Origin: Anticarsia gemmatalis | Lineage: Eukaryota > Arthropoda > Insecta > Lepidoptera > Erebidae | Assembly: GCF_050436995.1 (NCBI RefSeq) | Contig: NC_134764.1 | Coordinates: 2,170,001-2,234,000 of the forward strand | Length of the DNA: 64,000 nt | Direction: 5' to 3' | Shown: positions 21,925 through 35,400 of the stretch, one piece after another | Layout of the letters: every line of letters begins with the position of its first letter | Numbering within the stretch: the stretch's first letter is position 1 | Position numbers and translations under genes: made by a program | Notes under the pieces: generated by a model | Database searches by the model: none | Told to the model about the DNA's origin: nothing | What the model saw: only the letters and a program-made list of their open reading frames with translations

Positions 21925-22177
21925 ATGAAGAATTTAACCATATTTATTTATTGTAGCTTGTAACTATTATGACAATAGCTGTTATTACAAATTACGTATG
22001 TATGTTTAATTTCGAGATTATTTTAAGTAAGCGTAAAGATGCAGAGGAATCTCTAATGATGTTCATGTTTCAAAATTAGAAAAAAAATATAGAGATTTCA
22101 TTTTGGGTGTATGCCAAGGCATTAAATTAAGTTGTTACCATAGATGTTTATAAAACATTGAATGATTGTGTATCAAG

Positions 22178-22183
22178 AATAAA
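22178..22183 (+). promoter_or_regulatory. Poly(A) signal AATAAA of phosphoglycerate mutase
   Basis: AATAAA lies 254 bp after the PGAM stop and is followed by a T-rich run (tgtattttttctttta) that would serve as the downstream element. That T-run extends into the end of ZNF511 on the opposite strand. Confidence 0.75.
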
Positions 22184-22203
22184 GAACAACATGTATTTTT
22201 TCT

Positions 22204-22209
22204 TTTATT
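22204..22209 (-). promoter_or_regulatory. Poly(A) signal of ZNF511 overlapping its stop codon
   Basis: On the minus strand the last codons read CCA GAA TAA AAG, so AATAAA spans the stop codon. If used, it would leave a 3' UTR of only about 10-30 nt, meeting the PGAM 3' end. A second minus-strand AATAAA near 21943-21948 is an alternative and would make the two mRNAs overlap. Confidence 0.5.
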
Positions 22210-24051
22210 CTGGTAAACTTTCCTTTAAATCTGTTATTACATCATCCATGTTTACATCTTTAGAGACATTATTCTTATTGTTTTGCGTAAATTTTCTTCC
22301 AGTGTATTTTACAAATGTCTTTTGTTTACTATTTGTAAGTATTATTTTCTTTTTTATTTCGCTAGTAGAGCCCTGATTATCAACCTCCATAGATGTATCA
22401 TTCGTATTAGCCTTTTTATTGGGCTTAGGTTTTTTATTTTTGCTTTTTGGTTTCGATTCGAACCTAAAGTCTTTGGGTAATTTGTGTTCTTTGATGCAAT
22501 GCTGTAATCTTTCGTCGGCATTCTTGAATTTTTCCTTGCATTCTTCTATGTAACAGCAGTACTGAAAACAATATAACCATTTTAATCTTTTCATTTCACA
22601 CCTCTAAGTTCCGTAGAAGTGACACACGATAAACTAATACGATAACGCCGTAAATAAATCTGATAATAAAACCGTAAAACAATCAATTATTCTTTATGTA
22701 GCTAGACCAAGTCAAAATGTAGTTTAACAAGTATTCGAAATCGTCATAGTCTTTCAATCTATCACCGTTTCGGAAAAGCTGTTGCTCGTGAGAAGAAGAA
22801 GACGGCAATAAATTCAATTGTCAATATTTCCCTGAACCAAGATTAAACAATCAAATCGTAAATCCGTCAAGTTTCGATAGAATTTGAACACTTACCGAAG
22901 GTTTCCTTTCAGCCAATACCGCGAAAAACGAATCATGAGCTTCTTGAATATGCAAATCTAGAAAGTGGGGCGACGGCAGGTTCTTTTTGCATTGACCACA
23001 CGCGTATCTGTGTGATGCATTGTAGTGGTTTTCGTATTCCAGCAGAGATTCTGCCGTAAATGTACACCCAGGAATGTTGCATGTTGATTTTATGCTAAAA
23101 ATAAAGGCATTGTAGTCTTGTTCTGCATTATGCAATGTAATTTATCAACGCGTCAATATAAACTTTCAGTGTGACGCTTTACATAACAGTTCAAGGTCTA
23201 TTGATTGATAAATTTATTGATGATTCGAAATATTCGTCTGCAAAAACAATGAAATTGCTAGTCGAGGCTGGATTGCATCGTCATGGTTAGATTATGGTAT
23301 GGACATGAAGAAGCAGTAGTGTATGACATCATCGATGAAGCTTGACAAATACGCTGACTTATGTTGGATAAGATCATTCCTAATAGATTATATATACACA
23401 GTAGCTATGCAACAAATTTTCCAGGCTTGGACAATGGTTGCATCAGAACATTCAGAACAACGTCATAACGTCCATAATAAGATGAATCCAGTTCATTTCG
23501 ATACAGGTGGGATAAATGGATGATGTTTACATATTTTTCACTCTATTACCTAGTGCTTTCGTTATTTTCTCACGATATACTGAACTCAGAAACTATTCAA
23601 AACAGGAAACCACAGACCGTCCGTAATAATACATTATCTATACTAATATTATAAAGCTGAAGAGTTTGTTCATTTGTTTGAACGAGGTAATCTTAGGAAC
23701 TACTGGTGCGCATTTAAAAATTATTTTACTCTTGGATAGCCTATTTATTCAGGAAGGCTCTAGGCTATATAACATCACGCTACGACCAACAGGAGCAGAG
23801 TACCAGTAAAAAATGATACAAACACGGGGAAAAATATTACCCATTCTCTCTTGTGACGCAAGGGAAGTTGCGCGGGTCAGCTAGTTAAATGATAAAAGGT
23901 ACACTTACACTTCATGGCAAAGATTTTCTTCGTCAAAGTCGTAAACTCCTAGTCTTGGAGGAGGTTTATCATTTATAAACAGTACATCGTCCAGTTTTCG
24001 CCGACCAACTCCGTACGACGTAATTCTTTCTAGTAGTACTTGGTTCTCCAT
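22205..24051 (-). CDS. ZNF511: Zinc finger protein 511 orthologue
   Basis: Three minus-strand exons, 23909-24051, 22896-23094 and 22205-22561, join in phases 2 and 0 to give 232 aa. Three C2H2 fingers are visible: C53-x4-C58-x12-H71-x4-H76, C80-x2-C83-x12-H96-x4-H101 and C117-x4-C122-x12-H135-x4-H140. The order, the HDSFFAVLAERKPSYCCYIEEC linker region and the LPKDFRFESKPKSKNKK segment after finger 3 match the architecture of animal ZNF511 (HDSLFQILSER..., PADFRFDKPKK in human, as I recall it). The C-terminal part is Lys-rich and likely disordered. Family members are presumed nuclear nucleic-acid-binding proteins; the precise function is not settled. The start is the only in-frame ATG of the first exon. 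Intron 1 contains a Helitron (23637-23885). Confidence 0.92.
23637..23885 (+). mobile_element. Non-autonomous Helitron, lepidopteran Lep1-like
   Basis: The element begins TCTATACTAATATTATAAAG and ends with CAGCTAGT, fitting the Helitron rule 5'-TC...CTRRT-3'. It is inserted exactly between A (23636) and T (23886) without target duplication. The GC-rich segment gttgcgcgggtcagctagt near the end is typical of this abundant lepidopteran family. It is 249 bp, non-coding, and lies in intron 1 of ZNF511. Confidence 0.85.
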
Positions 24052-24295
24052 TCTATAACACCATGTTAATGAAATTAGAGCTCATAAACAGTTCGCAATT
24101 ATTTGTTTCCATTTTATTACGTATTAAATTAATGTTGCAAATCAAGTAGCTGATTAAACGTGTAGGTTGCGACGACAAATATGATTCTTTGATAACCTTT
24201 TCTCTTATATAGCCAACCTACAAATCTGAAACAGCGGCGTAGGTAATAGGTAGTATGGCTAGGAGCGAATCGGTGCTCCCGAGCTCCGAAGGCTT

Positions 24296-24440
24296 TCGGG
24301 GCCCTGTTTTTTTAACCCGTTACCCTTTACTTTCCTACTTCTAGCTAGCAGTGGGAAAGTAAAGACCCTTGGGTCTCCTCCCAAACGAAGGAGGTGTTAG
24401 GCCTTGAGTCCACCACGCTGACCAAGTGCGGGTTGAGAGC
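24296..24440 (-). repeat. SINE 3' fragment (reverse orientation)
   Basis: Read on the minus strand, the motifs acccgcacttgg-cagcgtggtggactcaaggcctaac-ggaggagaccc-cagt match the copy at 36540-36860. Here it is a degenerate body without the tRNA-like head. Confidence 0.6.
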
Positions 24441-25984
24441 AACAAATTGGGAATGACAAAGCATTTATTTTTATTGTCTGATGTAGGTAGTTTAGGTTCT
24501 GACTGTTCTGAGGGCCTTAGTTTATTTTTTGTACCAGGGGCGCAGACTACCTAGTTTCTTTACTGACTTAAGAATATTTTATTCCAAAAATAAAAGGACA
24601 CGAGACCCTCAAAAAAGAACTATTGGAAGGTCAATCGTCAAGGGCGGTGTGTCTGGGTCCACCTATAAATGACGTCATCCAAATATAATCTAACTTCAGG
24701 GCATGATAATACGTAGTGTATTTAAAACGAAAGATAATAACAAATAATAATAGAGATTACGCACATCTGAATCGAATGGCATATTGTATTTATTTGCACC
24801 GTAATAATGACTTCAGTAATATGATGACTGCGTGATAATTATCTTAAGTCATATTCAAAATACTTATTAAACGTACATTATAGTGTTCACAGTAGCAAAA
24901 CGTGATAATAATCGTCTATAAACTGATATTACATTGTGTTTGTTTGTTTGTAGGCAAATATTTTTTTATGTCTGATATGGTTTAGCCATGAGGTGCATAA
25001 TGCTGGAAACTCCGAAACACCAGTGTACAAGCAGCAGTGATCCGTCAGTCTTACTCCCTAAATGCAACAAGGCCAGTTCTTCTATTCAACTAATCTTCAC
25101 AGGCCAAAAATTACAACAGATTTCAACATTTCGTACGCAATAGAAAGTTATTCCAGGAAACGAAGTTAAAGAGCATTAATGGTTGGAAATCCGTTACTAA
25201 TTAAATAGCTTGTTGAACTAGTACTATTATTCTTTAATAGGTAGGATTTGGAACACAGAAATATTATCCTCTTACATTAGGAAAAAATAATAGTACGGGC
25301 CCTATGCTTCAGACGGGGTACGCGTAGCCAGCGTCATCAATAAAATTACCTACACCAATCAAGAATCACAACATTTTGTTTATCACTATGACTGTGCAAT
25401 ACTTTGCAGATATTTCGATGCTTTAATAATAAAATGAGTCGCGCCTTCCGATTTCGTATCAAGGCACGTAGCTCCTTGATTCCTTCTCAGGATATGACCC
25501 AAATTGTGTTAATTGTAGGTACTGTACATTGTCCTACTTATCCTAAAGACAAAGATGTTCGCTTTCGATTGCCATAATGATCAGGCACATAAAAACAATG
25601 AGAAGGGTAATGTTTTTCTGTAACTTCTAATTATTTGTTGACTTAAGTAAGAACGTTTGAATGCGTAAACACATCGCTATATTAGTTTTACTACCTTTGT
25701 ACTTTGCTCATATCGTATCGCAAGTAGGAAGCATTATGGATGGATCATTAAACTATAATCATGTTGCATCTTTTTGGGTTCTACCTGCTAGCTAAATCGA
25801 ATCTACGAATGAAAATCATAAAACTGCAATTTTAGATTAGTGCCTGTGTATCCCAGGACGTGGTCAATAATACGACCATCAAAATGATACCAACACTCCA
25901 TACATTACGCAATTACAGTACTTCAAGGTCAAATACATTATTCATTCAAAATGAAGGTATCATAATCAAAATGAAGGTAAGGTA

Positions 25985-26022
25985 TTATTATGTAGGTACC
26001 TACCTAGGTACCTACATAATAA
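25985..26022. repeat. 18-bp perfect inverted repeat, 2-nt spacer
   Basis: Positions 25985-26002 (ttattatgtaggtaccta) are complementary to 26005-26022, with cc between. The core is built from GGTACC/CCTAGG motifs. Confidence 0.75.
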
Positions 26023-26497
26023 AAACATGACTTACGTTAAGGCAAACGGAATCTTTATTTGTAGTATTTTAATATATTTTTAAGCACCCAGGTGTTTAAA
26101 ACTGATACATGTATGACATTTCATCGAGTCATTATTATATTCAGTGATAAAAACTTCGATAAGTAGCGGTTGTAATGCCGCTGACCAACAGTTACAAATG
26201 TTATTCATTCAAGATCATAAGTTTTCGTAGCGCAGTTGTCTAGTTAGATATATAGTCTGTGGCTATATTCTTCGTGATGCGCACGTCTGCCACTTGTGTA
26301 CATATACTATAATATATACTTGTAAATAGCAATACGTAATATTCGTAATAATACAGTGCTTTAATTATATGTCATGAATCAAGATCAGAAAAAGTGAAAC
26401 TTGAATAAATTAAAAATATAAAGTTGTGATTGTAGTCCCATATAATTTAGTTGTAATATAGTAATTGTGAAGTTTAGGAAGTACAATATAACTCAAA

Positions 26498-29400
26498 ATG
26501 AACGTACGCCAAAGAAAGGTAAGAAAAAGTTGTGATAAGTTTCCCTTTTTAGGTTATAATTTAATTAAATTGTGCGTTTAGCAAAACATGTGGTTAAACT
26601 ATTAAATGACACTTATCTTGCATATTACACAACATTATTTATGAATTAATAAATATTTACCTGCTAATATACCCATAATAATAACAGCTTACTTACCTTG
26701 TAACTGGTTTCCGGGTCGATGTTTAATGTTTCTTCTATTTACTTTTTACACAGATAAGGCATAAAAAAACGGCTAACCGTCATTATTAGATCACTGTTTT
26801 GGTTAAATCCATTTTTTTATCTGCCAATCACCAAATAATAATTTTATTTATAGTTGTAGGTAGGTAAGAAACCTATTACTTGTTAAGCATTGAAATGTGA
26901 ATAAATGAACGATGACCGATGGAATAAAATTTCCAGTAGACTTAATAGTCTTTAATTTATTTGTAACAATTTCTTCAGCACCATAATACGAATTGAACAA
27001 ATATTTTGAAATAAAAATATTGACATAGCCGGTGATGGAAGTTTTGTTCGTCGTAAAGACTATTTTTGTAGTAGTGTGGGATTATGTATGTGTGATAATG
27101 AAACAAAAAAAGTTAAGGTAAACACACCTCCAATCGACTACAATAAAAAACGATACATCGACTAACCGTATAGTTTCATAGTGCCGAAGCCGTAAAATCG
27201 ATTGCGGCACTTCGTTTACAATTAGTAGTATTGTCCCATCACTGATGTGACATTTCCGAAAATATACGTCGGTGTGACGTTGTGTTCCGAATTCACGTAA
27301 AAATAAATTTAAAAATGTCTCAAACATACTCCTATTTGTATTACTGTTAAAACTAATATTGCATTTACTGATTTATCGGTTGTGATGTTTATTTTAAGTC
27401 AACATGGGAAAGTTCAGCACGTACAGGTACTTAGAGGTAGGTATTTTGCCGTATTGAGTGTAATGTTTTTATTTTCTTAGTGTCGTGAAATTTTACCGAT
27501 AATTTTTAATTAATTTTTCTGTTGCTGTAACGAACATGCCTGTTGGCAATCATAAAACAATTTATGTTGTTTTCATGTTGTATTATTAACACATAACAAC
27601 ATGACAAAAACTCAATGTTTGCAATAATAGGAGAAAAAGTGTTAGGTACGTGTTTTTCTCACGTTAAGGCGATCTTTCGCTCTTGAGTTTTTAGTTTCAC
27701 AAATTGATACAATCTCAGTAACAATAAAAATCACTGTAGATATCTGAATTGGCAATAAAAAATAAATTAAAATTGTTCAATTAAACTACAAAGCTTTCAT
27801 TGGTGTTATATTGAAGATGTATAAAGTTCGTAACATATTTGTATATTTATTCATCACTAATCGCTCATTAAAAAATAAAGACCAAAACAAATTTCATTAG
27901 GTGGCCACAGAACTGTACCCGGCAAGAAAAAAAAAGTAAACATACTAGTCTTGTAAATTTTTCTTAAATTAGAAATACTCACTAAATCTTTTTCTTTTTC
28001 AGTTAAAAGATGATACCTCAGCCCCACATATCAATGTTAGAAGTAGAACAATAAAGCATCCTAGAAGATTGAAGAAAGTGTTTATTTTACTCATTGTATT
28101 AGCACTATGTGTCACATACTTCTTGGGTAAGTATCTTAATAAATATTCTGTTAACAATAACTAACTTAGTCACGACACTAGTATAGTGTGGGAAGGATGT
28201 CCCTAATTTGTATTCTTAAGTGCTATTCATAGAAATAAATTATCTGTGGTTAGCAGTATTACTATGTTATTCATGATGATGCTAAGTATAGTTACATCTA
28301 TTTAACTAAAAAATGCTGATGCATGAAGCACATCATCATTATATTTTCAAAAACATGCTTCAAAATGCCTTTTTTTCTGTTGCTACAGCTACTTAAATAG
28401 TAACAAATAAAATGTATGATTAATTAAGATAAAATTCTTTTAAGACTAGAAGATTTCGTTAAGATAAAATTCTTATAAGACCAGAAGATTTCGTAAAGAT
28501 AAAATTCTTATAAGACCAAAAGATTTCCTCAAGATAATATTCTTATAGGAACAGCAGATTTCCACATACTTACTCATTATGATTTTGATATTATAATCTA
28601 GATTCAGGTGACTAATCTTTGTTAGAGTCATCAATCAGGCCACTATGAGCTGATGTGATGCAAGTATGACATGACAAGTTGATATTAGCCTTATAGTATT
28701 TTGTTACTATGTTGTAGCTACTCCATTATCTAGAATTCTAGGCAGTTTCAAGTCTTGAAAAATTATTTCAAGGATTTGTTTCATTCTGTGCTATTCACAG
28801 CTCCATCAAAGAATATTTTTTATTCAAACTCAAATCATTTGATGGTCAAATACAGTAGTTGAATGTAGGGGCAATGAGAAAGGCTGTCAATAAATTCGTT
28901 TTAATCGCCAAATATTTTTATAAAAGTATTAAGAAATGTTTTTAACAATATAATGTTCACTTGATTGTTTTATATTAAATAGTAGTGCTTTAAAATCCAC
29001 TTAAGCCAAACATGCCTGATAAGATGTTATCTACCTGATACACATCTTATTATTTTAGTTCCTTGTTGAAACATAATGTTTCATTAATGGGCTGATGAAA
29101 TTATATCCTTTTTAACTTTGTACAGTAAGTTTTTCCTAAAGTAGTTAGTAGCAGTCTAGTAACAGGGCAAAGGGAATACATTGCATTGTACCCACCTATG
29201 GTTCTGCTTACTTTTTGATTGTTTCAATCAATTCAGACTGTTTCTTGAAGAAGCTATCAGCACCTCCCGTACTTTACTGATCTTATAACATTTTTTTTTA
29301 TTATCTAGTTACTGTCCCAATGCTGGGTTAGGGTCTTCTCCCTATGGAGGGAGGGGTAAGTGTGGTTAAGGATACCATTTTTTAAAACAGGTGTATTAAA

Positions 29401-32400
29401 TAGCAGTCCTGTGAATGTTTCTCGGATTCCCTCTCAGTTTTAATCAAAAACCAGGTTTCAAAAATGTTTGTTACTAGCTTGGCAACTCCTGCTATAAAAT
29501 TAAATGCCCATTCAACTTTATATAATCGAATTTTCGTAATTAATGAATAACTATAAATAAAATGCAAATATTACATAATTTCACAATGCATGTAGTAATT
29601 ATTGTTTTCATACACCATGAATAAATAGTAAAGATAATAATATATTGTTCTGTTCATTATACAACAGGTGTTTTATTAATGTTTATTTTATAGTCATAGT
29701 TATTTATGTTGTTTGATAAAGGCATTTCTCGTTAGACCCACCAGTAGCTATAATTTTATGGGACTATGCAATACTATGCATTAATAAAAATAATTGACGG
29801 AACATAATTCAAAGAAAATTGACAGCTAACTCTGTTGTACTGTAATGACGAAGGGTTATTCATCCTTTAACTCGAATAATATTAATTTTTTACTGATATT
29901 TAATAAGTCCCACTGTAAGGGTCTACTCTTAGAAGGACTAAAGGATTAGGCCTTAAGTCGTTCAAGCTGCCCATGTGCGGATTTAGAATAGAAGGTATAC
30001 TAATATTATAGAAAAAATAATCCTCGTTATTTCGCCTATCAGCTAAAGCGTCAGTTACAGCTCGTTTAAAAGAATTGAACAGCAAACGGCTTAACGGTAT
30101 CAATCGTGAGTATTGTAATAATAAGTAATCATTTTTCTTTTTTAATAAGATATAAGTAGAAAGAGATCCAACGCCTCCTGTATTCTAAAATGCGCGAAAT
30201 TTGGTATTTAATTTGGGACCTCAAAAAGTCGAAATGTTAGAAACAATATAATAATATTTCTGCTTGTTCTTCTTACGTGTTTACTTCTAGTCTGTATTTA
30301 AATTCAAGGGTAAACTAACTCATTAAGAATGTTTTGTCTTAGGTCTTTAAATTATTTTTATATTAAAATGTTTGCGTCAAATGCATTATGACGTAATTTA
30401 TTGTAATCAGACGTCTTTTTGTGAGTATGTGTAATAAGGGTGTTGTTTTAGTTTTAAAAATAGATGTTGTAGTAGGTTGAAATCATTTTTTCTTCCGTCA
30501 TTTGATTATGGCAACACTCGGGGGTTAACCTGAGACTAATATTTTTTTGGAACCATAATATCGAAGTTTTGGTAGAATTGGGCAAAGGTAAGAGTGTTTT
30601 TAAATGGGATTCAAATATTTTCTATTTCTAACTTAGAGGTGACAATAGATTGGTATTTGAGGTAATATTATTTAACCGAGATAGTTTTTTATTAGTACAT
30701 ACGTATGTATACCTCACAATAAGCCTCCGTTACGGTTATTAATAAAAAAGTAAACTGAAAAGTTAAAAATTAACATGAAAACTTGACTATACTCATTTTA
30801 TCGAAATATTTTATAATGACTATACTCATTTTATCGGAGTATCTCACTCGCACTTACACATTGTCACATTCTTTTGATTATGACGTGGTTCGCACGTTTG
30901 TAACGGCCCGATTATAGGGTACCTACCTACTGTATTCGCGAGTATCGGTGAGTCAGCAGTCAATTATTCTTAAATGATCAATTAACACATATTCGTCAGA
31001 TATTTGTCAGTATCATTGTGACTGTGTGATGCTGTGAAGTATCACATAACAGGATGGCAGCGAGACGATTTATAAATAATATTTTTCTTATTTGTTATGC
31101 CAAGAATCTGTTTCATATTTCGCATATTTCATCTTAGTCATTACCCCAATGGTAATCCTATTTCATTAAAATATCTTTAGTTAATTTTAGACTTTTAGTT
31201 CAATTCAAAGATGCTCTCGAGATGTGTCTTTGGCGATTCATTTTTATATTATAGAATTTCTTTCCGTACGCTGAAATTTACGTGAAATGTTTTATTACAA
31301 TAAGTTTTTTTAAAGCCCATGAGCCTAGATTTATTATTAGAATTCACTTTTAGAAAAATCACTTGAACTGTTCGGTACACGTGAATAAATAACAATTGAT
31401 ATAAGAAACTATGTACAAAATAGAGTAGTTGCAATAATAAGTTTAGTGTAAGGAAGTATGATAACGATTACAAGAGTACGTTGATTGTCTTATGCCTTGT
31501 GATAACGTTAATTAAATGCGTTTACTGATAACAGAAGCGGTAACACGGTATCGCACTGTGATTTTAACCAATTGTAGTTTAAATATTAGGTACTGTTATG
31601 ATTTTGTGGGATCCATATTACGTTTGTAATTTTTAGCCATGCTATTTAAATGTATAACTTAGTTGGAATTATTTTAAAAGCCGATAGATTATTAACTTGA
31701 TTTCAAGTCGCAGAGACTTTCCACAAACGTACAAACTTTGTCTAGGTCTTATCCCAGTGAGTTAGTTCGGCACAACGTGTTTTCTTTCTCAGAAACATGC
31801 TGTAAACGGATATTGCTGATGTTTTTAGAACCTGCCAATCTTCCTTTGGATTTTTACAAACATACAAACAACTGATAAGTCTTTCAACCGGACCTGAAGA
31901 AACCATTTTTAGATCGCATAGTATTTGTTCCGAGTGGGAATATAAACCACTTTAATCACTGCGCTACGGAAGCCGTGGATTACGATTTTTATATAAAAGC
32001 AATTACACATTGTATATTAGACGCTTGTTAGCTTGGCTTAGTTCAATCGTGTTTCCATTCCGTCACATGCGTTTTCTCACACCAAGTTCACGCTACCTCA
32101 TACCAATCGAACTATGTTAATAAATCGCATATTATACGACTGTTAAAATACGACTTTAAGAGCCAGTTTTAGGCCTTCTGGATAAGTATCGGTTAGCTTA
32201 TAAAATAATTTTTTTGATGGTTGTTTTTACAGTAACCGCCACTATCAGATACGCTATTAGACACTTATCCGTGCAAACTTAAAGCAAACTGCTATTTTTT
32301 AAACAAGTATTTTGTCTAAATTCTTCCAACAATTCGATTTCGAGTAGCCAAAGTATCTTTACATTTATACAGACTGCCTTAAAATATAAATTTGTAACCT

Positions 32401-35400
32401 ACTATCTAATATAATTTGCTAAATTTCGCACTTGATTCACTTATACCATATTTAAATACAACAAACCGATATGTTCACATGCCTTGGTGATTATTTAAAA
32501 ACGTGACAAAAAAAACTCACGCATGCAAGTTTTTTAGTCTCGTCCGACATTTTTTGTTGTTTGGTTCAAATTACAGTGGTCTCAAGTTTAATACCTAGAG
32601 GTCGTTTTTTTAATTCCACACAAGTTAAAATATGTGTATTCTATATTTATATGCCTCTCTGGTCGTGGTCTTGGCGTTGCGGCGTCGGTAGTGTATATAA
32701 ACAGCAGGTTCACGAGGTCTTGAGTTCGATTTCTGGATCGTTCAAGACGCTATAGGTTATAAAGTAATCGTCTGTAAAACTCTGTAACCCTCTGACTCAG
32801 TAAAATAAAAAGGAATTACAATAATTTTCCTCGTGTTTGCCCATATCGTTATACTTTAAAGGGGTTTTCTGACTTATTGTTGACAAAATGAGGAATATTT
32901 AGCGTATAAGTAGGTTACATTAGCTAACGCTTGCCATTATTGTTTCTGTTATGCATAGTTATGCAAATTGTATGCAAGCCTTTATTGTACCTAACTGTAT
33001 ACCTACTCATGTAGCTTTTTAAAACAAATTAACATACTTTCTTTTTTGGACTGGCAACTCGGGGATTTATCACTGAAACTGGCTACACAACTATCGCAGG
33101 TCGCCTTCCTTCATAGATAGCCTAAATTCTGAGAAATCTTAGATAACCTAGAGATTCTGTTCCCTTTTGAAATAATAGCACCCAGGCTCTTAGTTTCATT
33201 GATCTGTTAGTCTATAACGGGAGGCTTAAGTTAGCCCAGGGAGCTGAGATGCATCATGCAATGAATTTTATATGATCGCAGACGCTCCAAAAATGTATTT
33301 TTGCACTTCAAATTGGGTGATATTTCAGACTAAGAATTGAGTGAAACCTACATTCTTAACGCAGCAAGGTTTCCTTAGAATATTGTATAGTTATGCGGTT
33401 GTCGCTCTCATAGGTCTTTTAAGCCACGAACGAAGATGTTTCTTCATAACAAATATCCCTCTGTCTGACGCTACCTGAATCATCTGCAATAGATGGTCAC
33501 AGGCCAATGATGATGATGTTTGGAAGTATAAACAAACGCTTGAATAAAACCGACTAGTTTTTCACTGTTACACACCTTTATCGACAAACTAAACCAACTA
33601 TACAATCAGCGAACACTAAAATTGAATATCGATAGTCTACTTCTAATACAATACGTGGTAGTATTTCAATGCCGCGTTACAACATAACAACTTACAGCAT
33701 TTTAACAATTATGCTGAAACAATTCCTAAGAAATACTCCATAAGGGTCAATATACTTTGTAAATAATTTTCTTTTAATATTCTCTTACTCGTTATAAACG
33801 TGTGTAGTGGAGATGAAAGCGGTAGTGTTGTGGTTTTTACAGACAAATATATTCCAGAATATTCGAGTCGTTATTATATGAGAAATGGAGAATGGAAACG
33901 TAACGTTAGTGCGTAATTTACTTTTTGTTACTACAGGTATTTTTGAAGTATTTTTTTTTGTTTTATAGAAGGAAGGAAAAAAATATTGTGGCCAGTGGTA
34001 CCTAGTGTGTAGTTGGCGTATTTTAGATTTGTAGACCACTATCGTTATATTGTTAGGTATTTAAAATACATGAACACAAAAAAAAGGTTTATTTTTTACT
34101 TCGTAGTAGGTGTGGTGTAATGATTTCTCTAAAAAAAGTAATTCATTATCGGCGTTGTGATTGGTTAAAAAACGGCAATTCTTCGTGTCATGATTACTTC
34201 CTTATTGCTTTCTTTTTAAATTATTTGTTTTTCTTTATCTAGTTCTTGATTGTCTAGAATTGTCTATTGAATTAATAATTACACTTTTTTTTAACACAAC
34301 TGCGTTGTCGCCAGATAAAGATTGATTAAGTTAATTTTATCAATTTGTAATTTAACTGTATAAACAAAGGCTTTAGCCATTTCTGAATCTATCAACCTCG
34401 ATGCCTGGTAACTAATACTGATTACTTTTACCACGAAGGAATGTCCGTTTTTTTTGTAACTCAACACCTCTATCAGTAAAGTAATTATAACAATAATTAG
34501 TTTATGTTTATTTAAATAATTATTTCTAACAATTAGTAGGCAATTAATTAAGTAAGTAGTTGGAACTTAAAGTCAATGTAAACATTCTCATTGATAGCGT
34601 AGTGTAGGTATTATTATAAAGTTCATAGTGGGTCATTTTGCTGCATAAATATGAATAACATCACAATATTCACTGTTCATTGCGAATTAGTCTCCTTCAG
34701 AGCTGGCTGTATACAAGCTGTCCGTAAAAAAAATAAACAAAAAATTCACTGACAGAAAAAAGCGCGGGAATTTTTGACAGTTGTTTTTTTTTTGTATCTA
34801 GTGATGTGGGATAAAGTGATTTGGTTGTTTTTCCAATATTCAACGAAGTGTTGTGCTGTAGGGTTGTTCGCTGGCCAGTCACAATGGTTGGACGGGATCG
34901 CCAAGAGCCTTGGCTACGAGAGCGCCTACCACCACGCGGTCATCATCGACGCAGGCTCGTCGGGCTCCAGGGTGCTTGCTTATAAGTTTAGAGTACCTTT
35001 TACAGGTGAGTTGATTTTAAATATTTTTTAGATTAATCATGAATTAAGTCAAAAAATAGATAGGTACACTCATGTACAAATTTGTTGTTTATAAATAATA
35101 AACCGGTTTTAGTTTATGCTATTCTAATTTTGGAATAACTCATTTAAGTATTAGTTTCTACCAGTGGCTTCGAGCGAAAAAAAAAAAAATTTCACCAATA
35201 TTCTTAGTTTGTGTATGAAAAAGTAACAACCATATAAACTTGCGCATTTTTAATGTTAGTAGGTTATCATTTGAGTTTTACTTCGGGGAAATACTGTATG
35301 GTATCTGTAATTACTATATTATCCAGAAAAGGTCAAGGGGTCTTACTTGCATCCGGCTAAGAAGTTTGTCTGTAGATAAATATTTTCCCTATAAGTACGT

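Larger units (their letters stand above)
24052..26497. promoter_or_regulatory. Intergenic region between divergent ZNF511 and ENTPD genes
   Basis: 2.4 kb separate the two start codons. It contains the SINE fragment at 24296-24440, an 18-bp inverted repeat (25985-26022) and the 5' leader of the ENTPD gene before 26498. No ORF with recognisable content was seen. Confidence 0.5.

Noticed and set aside
22158..22480. Plus-strand ORFs opposite ZNF511 exon 3
   Set aside because: They are hydrophobic Phe/Leu/Ile-rich translations of the antisense of Lys/Asn-rich coding sequence.
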